Positions 48,344-54,521 of a stretch of DNA of 64,000 nucleotides are shown piece after piece. Position 1 is the first letter of the stretch. Every line of letters begins with the position of its first letter. A model generated the notes under the pieces. The model saw nothing but the letters and a program-made list of their open reading frames with translations, searched no databases and was not told the origin of the DNA. The translations under genes and the position numbers were made by a program. Source of the stretch: Chryseobacterium indologenes (GTDB lineage: Bacteria > Bacteroidota > Bacteroidia > Flavobacteriales > Weeksellaceae); NCBI GenBank assembly GCA_016025055.1, contig CP065590.1, positions 620,001 to 684,000 on the forward strand, given 5' to 3'.

Positions 48344-49746
48344 TCAGGGACGAATTCTTTTGGGAAGAACATATTCCGGAACTTTGAAAACAGCCAGCAT
48401 TACAAAAAAAGACAAAGAATATTAATCAATACAGCTATTGAAAAAGCATACTGATAATGCTCTTGTAAAGACTTCCCGCCAAGAAAATAATAATATATAC
48501 TTCCAACAGCCACAATTCCTACAATAGCTGCTACCTGCTGGAAAGTATTGTAAACCCCCGAAGCACTCCCCGCCAAAGATTCAGACAGTCCAGATAATGC
48601 AATATTCGCTAAAGAAGGAATGACAGATCCGACTCCCACGCCATGCAACAACAGCAAAATATAAAAAATATACAAAGGCGTTCCGGTTTTGAATAAAAAA
48701 ATCTGCAGCATAAGAACGATTACAATCAAACTCAGGCCCAGCAGCAAAACATTTTTCCCATAGGTTAAAATCAGTCGGGGAGAAACAAACGAAGCCAGAA
48801 TAAAGCCGGCACCCTGGAATACAATCACCTCCCCTGCTGCTAACGGGTTTATTTGTAATCCATCCTGAAGAAACACAGATAAAATATAAAAATACGAATC
48901 CAGCATAATGAAAAAGAAGGTCACCGCTATAATGCCGAGGTTAAAATTTTTGTATTGAAACAATTTAAAATCAATCAGGTAAGAGCATTTGTTCCGGAGT
49001 TTTGTTTTCTGGCTTTGAAAAAAATACAGCATCACCACAACCGATACGAGTATGGAAAGAATATTCTTCGGAGTAAAACCTTCCTGCTCCGATGACGTCA
49101 ATGCATAAGTAAAACAGAAAAGTCCTGTTGAAAGTATAAGGACACCCTGGATATCAAAAGTTTTTCTGACAGGGTCTTTAGATTCTTTCAGGAGTTTCAG
49201 GCTTAGGAAAACTGCCGGAAGACAAATAGGAATGTTCATCAAAAAAATAAGTCTCCAGGCTTCTTTCATAATGGTAAGAGACGAAAAATATCCGCCCAGA
49301 AATTGCCCGAGTATAGTCCCTATCCCAATAGTGATCCCGTACCATCCCATAGCTTTTGTTCGCTCTTCATGATGAGGAAACAGGATCTGTATCATCGACA
49401 GCACCTGCGGAGCCATCACCGCTGCACTGATTCCCTGAATGCATCTTGAAATAATAAGCGGAACAGCCCCTACAGATATTCCACACGCTACAGAGCTGAG
49501 CATAAAAAATACCAAGCCCATAATAAATATTTTCTTTCTGCCGTATACATCTCCAAGCCGTCCCCCTGTAATCAAAAAAGAAGCAAAGCCGATAAGATAA
49601 GCGGCAATCATCACCTGCATTTCACCATGAGACGCATCAAGATCTCTTTGGATGGAAGGAATGGATACGTTGATAATAAAAATATCCATTATGGTTAATA
49701 GCTGACCAAAAAGTACAACTATAATTATTAATTGATTACGTTTCAT
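48344..49746 (-). CDS. MFS drug/proton antiporter, DHA2 (14-TM) type
   Basis: An inner-membrane efflux transporter. The DHA2 hallmarks are an N-terminal LLTIMDIFIINVSIPSIQRDL and motif A in GGRLGDVYGRKK near residue 60, with motif C in the fifth helix (GPAIGG-like, here IGIGTILGQFLGGYF). The uninterrupted frame ends at 48400 after LCLFL. One more A in the run of seven at 48394-48400 would extend it as LCLFFVMLAVFKVPEYVLPK, completing the last helix with a basic tail and stopping at 48344; 1404 nt is then 468 codons. It follows a TetR gene by 40 bp and is likely controlled by it. Confidence 0.85.
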
Positions 49747-49752
49747 TTTTAT

Positions 49753-49766
49753 ATAGATATATCTAT
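49753..49766. promoter_or_regulatory. Palindrome in front of the MFS gene
   Basis: ATAGATATATCTAT is a perfect 14-bp palindrome lying 7 bp before the MFS start codon. It shares the TAGATA half-site with the larger palindrome upstream of the TetR gene, suggesting a second operator for that repressor. Confidence 0.55.
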
Positions 49767-49786
49767 TTTTTTTAATTCAAAAAAAC

Positions 49787-50333
49787 TTAGGATACTAAAT
49801 CTTCCACAATTTTTTTCACCTGAACAAAAGCGTCATTGCTTTTAGTAATCGTTGAGGTGACCACAGCTCCTTCGATCAGTAGAAAAATATTTCCTGTAAG
49901 TGCCTCTGCATCTCCTCCACATTCAATTACCATAGTTCTGATCAAGTCTTTTTGTTTCTCTTTATGTTTTTTACAAACTCTGAAACAGCAGGATTTGTAT
50001 CTCCTATTTCAGAAATAATCTTTATAAACTGACAGCCGGCAAATTGAGAAGATCGCTGTAGTTTTATACGATAATCGATCAAACTCAATAGTTTTTCTTT
50101 AGGATCAGAAATTTTACCCGTACCTTCTTCAAAACCGTTAAACCATTCCAGCTCTTCCTGAAGTAAATAAGCCTGAAGAAGATCATTTTTGGATGAAAAA
50201 TGATTGTAAAGAGATCCTATGGCAATACCGGCCTCTGCAATAATCTGGTTGATTCCCGTAGAATTAAAACCTTGCTTATAAAACAGATCTGAAGCTACCC
50301 TGATGATCCGGTCTTTAACTTTTTCTTTTTCAT
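49787..50333 (-). CDS. TetR/AcrR family transcriptional repressor, two homopolymer indels
   Basis: A 182-residue repressor once two missing bases are restored. One A in the run of five after the start at 50333-50331 gives MKKEKVKDRIIRVASDLFYKQG; without it the frame has no ATG. A second A near 49972 (run of six) gives FVKKHKEKQKDLIRTMVIECGGDAEAL in place of an early stop, ending at TAA 49789-49787. The HTH is STGINQIIAEAGIAIGSLYNHFSSKNDLL. 547 plus 2 nt is 183 codons. The gene leads an operon with the MFS transporter, and a 26-bp palindrome lies at its promoter, so autoregulation is likely. The inducer is unknown. Confidence 0.85.
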
Positions 50334-50348
50334 TCTGAAAACTTTGTA

Positions 50349-50386
50349 CAAAGCTATACAAAAAATAGATAGATCTATCTATTTTT
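50349..50386 (-). promoter_or_regulatory. Promoter and 26-bp operator palindrome of the TetR-MFS operon
   Basis: TAGCTTTG (50356-50349) matches the -7 consensus. Directly upstream, 50361-50386 is a perfect 26-bp palindrome centred on AGATCT with flanking TAGATA and TATCTA, where the -33 region should be. A repressor bound here would block RNA polymerase. The same half-site recurs before the MFS gene. Confidence 0.75.
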
Positions 50387-50436
50387 TAGCCTTAGCTATA
50401 ATTTTTTTTATATTAGCACACAAAATAGTTCTGTAG

Positions 50437-50904
50437 ATGAGATTGATACAATTTATTTTTCTTTTTTTCACAATGATAGGTGTATCTTGCAATTCACTGC
50501 AGAAAGAGCCAGCCAAAACAAAAATTATGACCCGATCTAATCCTGTTGTTTACTTTGAAATTCCGGTTGCTGACCTGGAACGTGCAGAAAAGTTTTACAC
50601 TGCTGTTTTTAACTTCACATTTGAGAAGGAAATCATCGATAATTACGAAATGGCTCTGTTTCCGTTTGAAGAAAAGAATTCAGGTATCACTGGAGCATTA
50701 GCGAAAGGAGAGGTCTATAAACCTACTAAAGAAGGCGTGATTATCTATTTTAAGACAGAAAACATCGATGAAACTTTAAACAGAGTTCTGACACAAGGTG
50801 GAAAAATTCTTTATCCAAAGAAAACAGATGAAAAGCATGGCTTTGCTGTTGCAGAATTTGAAGATTCAGAAGGAAACAGAATTGCTTTGCATCAAACCCT
50901 GTGA
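50437..50904 (+). CDS. VOC (glyoxalase-like) family lipoprotein
   Basis: A 155-residue protein with a lipoprotein signal (FIFLFFTMIGVSC, lipidation Cys near residue 18) joined to a single VOC domain: PVVYFEIPVADLERAEKFYTAVFNFTFEKE and, at the end, GFAVAEFEDSEGNRIALHQTL. Cytoplasmic VOC proteins of this length are common; one carried on a lipoprotein is unusual. The gene diverges from the TetR-MFS operon and could share its operator region. Confidence 0.8.
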   Translation: MRLIQFIFLFFTMIGVSCNSLQKEPAKTKIMTRSNPVVYFEIPVADLERAEKFYTAVFNFTFEKEIIDNYEMALFPFEEKNSGITGALAKGEVYKPTKEGVIIYFKTENIDETLNRVLTQGGKILYPKKTDEKHGFAVAEFEDSEGNRIALHQTL

Positions 50905-51054
50905 TTACAATAATCTCTAATCTCTTATTCAGTATATTTAATAATAATAATTTAAATTTTACTATTTCGCATTACCATTCTATGCATACTATTTTGTAGA
51001 TGTTATTTTGTATCTTTAGTTACCAATTCCACAAAAAATATTTGGTACATAGCT

Positions 51055-51666
51055 ATGGCAGAAGAACTTTATTTCATAAAAACCAACCCGAATATTGCCA
51101 AGATTAATTTGTACAATAAAATCTGTCGTGAAGAAGATGATGCTCTTAAGTTTATACCGGAAGGTAATCTTGACACCATTAAAGATAAAATAAAAGATTC
51201 TGTTGAAGAACTTTCTAAAGAAGAACTTTCAAACATATTCACCTGGTTTTCTTCCATTTATCCGGCAGATAATGAAGAAATTAAAACTCAGCTTTTTATC
51301 AACGGAATTGATCTTTTCTATGAAATTCCCACCTCAGAGCATGTAAAAACGTTTTTACAGATCCTTTCTGATTATGAAAAATCGGCTAAAGAACATCTTG
51401 ATTACATTGTTGATGCCCAGAATTTCAATCAGTTTCTGATCTATGGAATTTTTTTTACAGAGATTATCAGCAAAGACAAGAAACAAGATAATATCCTTTC
51501 CGACTACCTGAAATCGGATTATCAGACTTTATTTTTACTCGCCGAAAATCAATGTAAAGAAAAAAATTTCGAAGAAAAAAACGGGCTTATCCTTCAACGC
51601 AACTTTGTTGAACTCTATGACCAGACTAAATTTTACAAGGGCTCTATCATACAACTTGAACAGTAA
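51055..51666 (+). CDS. Hypothetical acidic protein
   Basis: A 203-residue, acidic, probably all-helical cytoplasmic protein (MAEELYFIKTNPNIAKINLYNK start; many Glu/Asp/Lys, repeated KEEL-type helices). No signal peptide, membrane segment or catalytic motif was seen and I do not recognise the family. It is alone, between a VOC gene and two minus-strand small membrane-protein genes. Confidence 0.55.
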   Translation: MAEELYFIKTNPNIAKINLYNKICREEDDALKFIPEGNLDTIKDKIKDSVEELSKEELSNIFTWFSSIYPADNEEIKTQLFINGIDLFYEIPTSEHVKTFLQILSDYEKSAKEHLDYIVDAQNFNQFLIYGIFFTEIISKDKKQDNILSDYLKSDYQTLFLLAENQCKEKNFEEKNGLILQRNFVELYDQTKFYKGSIIQLEQ

Positions 51667-51721
51667 CGGGAATTATACTTTCAAAAATTTAATTAAACCT
51701 AACTGATCAATCTCCGGACCT

Positions 51722-52090
51722 TTATTTTTCTTCTTTTTTAAACCTTCTGAATGATTTTATTCTAAAAAGATAATATAATATTCCTCCGGAAAAATACGCC
51801 ATCACATCGAAAAAATCTGCAGTAAAGACATTGGAAAGCCGGGGGCAAAGTACTTCAAACAAAAAAGACAGATAAATGGCTGAAGTGAGCACAAACTTTA
51901 CATCAGATTTCCATGTATATCCCAAAAAGTTCATGATCATTTCTATCAGATAGCAATACATCGGAACCGTGATAAGATCCGTAAAATACTCATTGATAAC
52001 CGGGAGATAAATACTGTTTTTTCTCAATCCTATGATAACAGCCCATAGAATCAGGCCAAGACAAAACCAATATGATATTTTCCCTTTCAT
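51722..52090 (-). CDS. Small multi-helix membrane protein
   Basis: A 122-residue protein with about four helices (YWFCLGLILWAVIIGL, ITVPMYCYLIEMIMNFLGY, FVLTSAIYLSFLFEVL, FFDVMAYFSGGILYYLF) and a basic tail. The pattern YLPVINEYFTDLITVP plus FEVLCPR resembles a Flavobacteriia family often labelled magnesium citrate secondary transporter, a name not supported by anything visible. Its ATG at 52090 overlaps the TGA of the 44-codon gene before it by one base, so the two are translationally coupled. Confidence 0.6.
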   Translation of the reverse strand: MKGKISYWFCLGLILWAVIIGLRKNSIYLPVINEYFTDLITVPMYCYLIEMIMNFLGYTWKSDVKFVLTSAIYLSFLFEVLCPRLSNVFTADFFDVMAYFSGGILYYLFRIKSFRRFKKEEK

Positions 52091-52224
52091 CACATATGTA
52101 AAACAGCCATAATAATCCCGATGATGACCTGCAGAATTTTGGCTGTAATATCCTGTATTGCAGGTTCATTCTTCTTTTCGTTTTGGGCAGCTGATTCATA
52201 ATCAAATTTTCTTTTACCTTCCAT
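52090..52224 (-). CDS. 44-residue single-helix protein
   Basis: ATG 52224-52222 opens a 44-codon frame, MEGKRKFDYESAAQNEKK and onward, ending in a hydrophobic helix (ILQVIIGIIMAVLHM) and TGA 52092-52090. Charged N-terminus in the cytoplasm and one membrane helix are predicted. Its stop overlaps the start of the next membrane-protein gene (TGATG), and a TATATTTG -7 box lies at 52252-52245, both favouring a real gene. Confidence 0.55.
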   Translation of the reverse strand: MEGKRKFDYESAAQNEKKNEPAIQDITAKILQVIIGIIMAVLHM

Positions 52225-52244
52225 TGTGACAAGATTTGATAGTG

Positions 52245-52276
52245 CAAATATAATAAATTAGAACAATTGTTCTAAT
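52245..52276. promoter_or_regulatory. Promoter element and 20-bp operator palindrome between divergent TetR and small-protein genes
   Basis: A perfect 20-bp palindrome, ATTAGAACAATTGTTCTAAT (52257-52276), lies directly upstream of the -7 box TATATTTG (52252-52245, minus strand) of the small-protein operon, and 51 bp before the divergent TetR gene. Its position fits the operator of that TetR. Confidence 0.65.
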
Positions 52277-52314
52277 TATTGAAATATGACTTTTATCCGC
52301 TCTTATATTTTTTT

Positions 52315-52322
52315 TATCTTTG
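52315..52322 (+). promoter_or_regulatory. -7 element immediately before the TetR start
   Basis: TATCTTTG ends five bases before the ATG at 52327, so a start about 5-7 bases after it would fall at or near the start codon. This predicts a leaderless or almost leaderless mRNA. The -33 region is weak. Confidence 0.4.
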
Positions 52323-52326
52323 ATGG

Positions 52327-52968
52327 ATGAACACAAAAGAAAAGATTCTGTCAAAAGCTCTGGAATTATTTAATGAGAAGGGCTACAATACCATTACCAC
52401 AAGATCTATTGCGGCAGAACTTGGGATCAGTGCAGGAAATCTTCACTATCACTTCAAACATTCTGAAGACATTCTGAAGATTCTTTTTTCTGAAATGACT
52501 CAAAAAATGGACGGGCTCATGGACGGGATGAAGAAAATGGAAAACAAAACCCTGGAAGATCTTTATCAGCTTACTCTTTCAAGCTGTGAGGTTTTTTATT
52601 CTTACCGTTTTATCTTTATCAATTTTGTAGATATATTACATAAAATCCCTGAAATAGAAACACAGTACGAAGGTATCAACTTCAGCAGAAAAGAAGAGTT
52701 TCAACAGATATTCTCCGGTTTTCAGAAAAATAATATTTTCAAAAAAGATATTCCTGATTTTCTCATGAAGAGCTTTACGGAACAGATTTTTATTATTGCA
52801 GATAACTGGCTCACCCACAACAGATTAATTTTAAAACTTGATAATGAAGCAGCAGTACAACATTATGCATTGCTTCAGATGAACCTGTTTTATCCGCTTT
52901 TGAATGAAAAACAGCAAAAAATTTACGAACAAAAATATATTGACGGAAAGAAAACGATATCAAAATGA
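52327..52968 (+). CDS. TetR/AcrR family transcriptional regulator
   Basis: A 213-residue regulator. N-terminal HTH: ILSKALELFNEKGYNTITTRSIAAELGISAGNLHYHFKHSEDIL; the C-terminal ligand domain has aromatic-rich helices (VFYSYRFIFINFVDILHKIPE). First gene of a three-gene run with a GNAT enzyme (4-bp ATGA overlap) and an AraC regulator. A 20-bp palindrome lies in the divergent region upstream. Ligand unknown. Confidence 0.9.
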   Translation: MNTKEKILSKALELFNEKGYNTITTRSIAAELGISAGNLHYHFKHSEDILKILFSEMTQKMDGLMDGMKKMENKTLEDLYQLTLSSCEVFYSYRFIFINFVDILHKIPEIETQYEGINFSRKEEFQQIFSGFQKNNIFKKDIPDFLMKSFTEQIFIIADNWLTHNRLILKLDNEAAVQHYALLQMNLFYPLLNEKQQKIYEQKYIDGKKTISK

Positions 52969-53426
52969 TCATAAGAAGGGGAAATGAAAATGACCTTGCT
53001 GAAATGAAACAGCTTTTTGCAGAAACGATCACCAGTATCTGCAAAGATGATTACACTGAAGAACAACTTGAAGCATGGAGATCAGGTGCTGAAAATAATG
53101 AACGTTGGCTCAAAGTCATCCACGAACAGTTTGTCTTGGTAGCCATATCAGAGCATACTATCGTTGGTTTTGCTACACTTGATCAAGGAAATTACCTGGA
53201 TCTTTTCTTTGTTCATAAAAATTATCAGCATCAGGGTATTGCCTCTCAGCTTTACGAACAGATTGAAAATGCTGCCAGAAAACAGACTGAAAGATATATA
53301 CGTTCGGACGTAAGTAAAACCGCGAAATCTTTTTTTGAAAAGCTGGGATTTTACGTTCTTAAAGAGCAAATCGTACCTATAAAAGGAATTGCTCTTACCA
53401 ATTTTAAAATGCAGAAAAATCTTTAA
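52965..53426 (+). CDS. GNAT family N-acetyltransferase
   Basis: A 153-residue acetyl-CoA-dependent acyltransferase. The N-terminal IIRRGNENDLAEMKQLFAETI, a beta-4/5 strand LDLFFVHKNYQHQGIASQLYEQIE containing the Q/RxxGxG/A CoA-binding turn, and a final EKLGFYVLKEQ are typical. It overlaps the TetR stop by 4 bp and the AraC start by one base, so it is tightly coupled. Substrate unknown. Confidence 0.9.
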   Translation: MIIRRGNENDLAEMKQLFAETITSICKDDYTEEQLEAWRSGAENNERWLKVIHEQFVLVAISEHTIVGFATLDQGNYLDLFFVHKNYQHQGIASQLYEQIENAARKQTERYIRSDVSKTAKSFFEKLGFYVLKEQIVPIKGIALTNFKMQKNL

Positions 53427-54256
53427 TGAGTATGCAGAATGTAAAACAGGAATATCGTGAACACAGAATTCCCGCAACGCAGGAATTTGAAAATGTGTTT
53501 ACCCATTTTTACTTCGCCGAAAACGGTTCTGAACATCCTGTGACCAAAACCCTGCTTCCTACTTATCAGACGATTCTCTTGTTCTGTTTCGGAGAACAGG
53601 TTTCTATGTCTACCCATGAAAAAACAATAATCACAGTAGACGAATGTATGGTTTTCGGACCTGTGAGACAGTCTTTTGACTATACCCTGCCTTCAAAAAC
53701 ATCTATTCTGGTGGCCAATTTTAAAGACGACGCTTTCTACCGTTTTTTTGGCAAAGGGGCAATTGAATCCCATGTTGTACAACATCCTGATGATTTACTG
53801 AAAGAAAATTGTTTCGCCAACCTCTGGTATCAGCTTACTACCCTACAATCACCTGAAGAACAGGTTAACTTTATTTTGAATTTCTGCAGGCCTTACTTAC
53901 GTGCTCGGGACCAGACAAGCCTGTTACTGAGTAATTTTGAACAGGACCACCTTAATCCTGTGAAAACGATTGCTGAACAAATCCAGCAGACAGAAAGGAA
54001 TATTCAGCACAAGCAGAAAAAACAGTTCGGATATTCTTTGAAAGAAATCAATCGCTACCTCAGGTTTCTGAAAGCTATCCGACTGATAGAAGAGGAAAGT
54101 GCCGGACCAACCAAAATAAGCTGGTTCAATATTATAGACCAGTGTGGATACTACGACCAGAGCCAGCTCATCCACGATTTTAAGCACTTTTTACACATAT
54201 CGCCGGCCAAGTATCTGAAGTTCCAACAGGATATATGCAACCCGAAATCTGAATAA
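53426..54256 (+). CDS. AraC family transcriptional regulator
   Basis: A 276-residue regulator with an N-terminal sensing part (HFYFAENGSEHPVTKTLLPTYQTILLFCFG) and a C-terminal AraC HTH that is somewhat divergent: LKEINRYLRFLKAIRLIEE and IIDQCGYYDQSQLIHDFKHFLHISPAKYLKFQ. The start ATG shares its A with the GNAT stop TAA. Third gene of the TetR-GNAT-AraC run. Confidence 0.85.
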   Translation: MSMQNVKQEYREHRIPATQEFENVFTHFYFAENGSEHPVTKTLLPTYQTILLFCFGEQVSMSTHEKTIITVDECMVFGPVRQSFDYTLPSKTSILVANFKDDAFYRFFGKGAIESHVVQHPDDLLKENCFANLWYQLTTLQSPEEQVNFILNFCRPYLRARDQTSLLLSNFEQDHLNPVKTIAEQIQQTERNIQHKQKKQFGYSLKEINRYLRFLKAIRLIEEESAGPTKISWFNIIDQCGYYDQSQLIHDFKHFLHISPAKYLKFQQDICNPKSE

Positions 54257-54419
54257 CCCATTTTGATTTTTACTATTTTCAAACATTCCTGATGCTGTAC
54301 ATTTGTTTTATCCACTTAAAAGCAGCACAGTGAGACATGTAATGATCTCTCCGGGTTTTTGCAAATCACGTTCATAATTCCTCTAAAACCATTCCCTGGA
54401 TTTCCCATGAGTTAGGAAA

Positions 54420-54455
54420 AAACAAAAACAGTAGAAATATTAAAATTTCTACTGT
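54420..54455 (-). terminator. Intrinsic terminator of the metalloprotease gene
   Basis: An 11-bp stem ACAGTAGAAAT / ATTTCTACTGT (54428-54438 with 54445-54455); on the minus strand it is followed by TTTTTG and six T, about 65 bp after the protease stop. Confidence 0.75.
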
Positions 54456-54521
54456 CTTATGATAAAATTGTATTTGTTTTACTGTCGGAAGTATTTATCG
54501 AAATCTTTCCAAAGCCTCATT

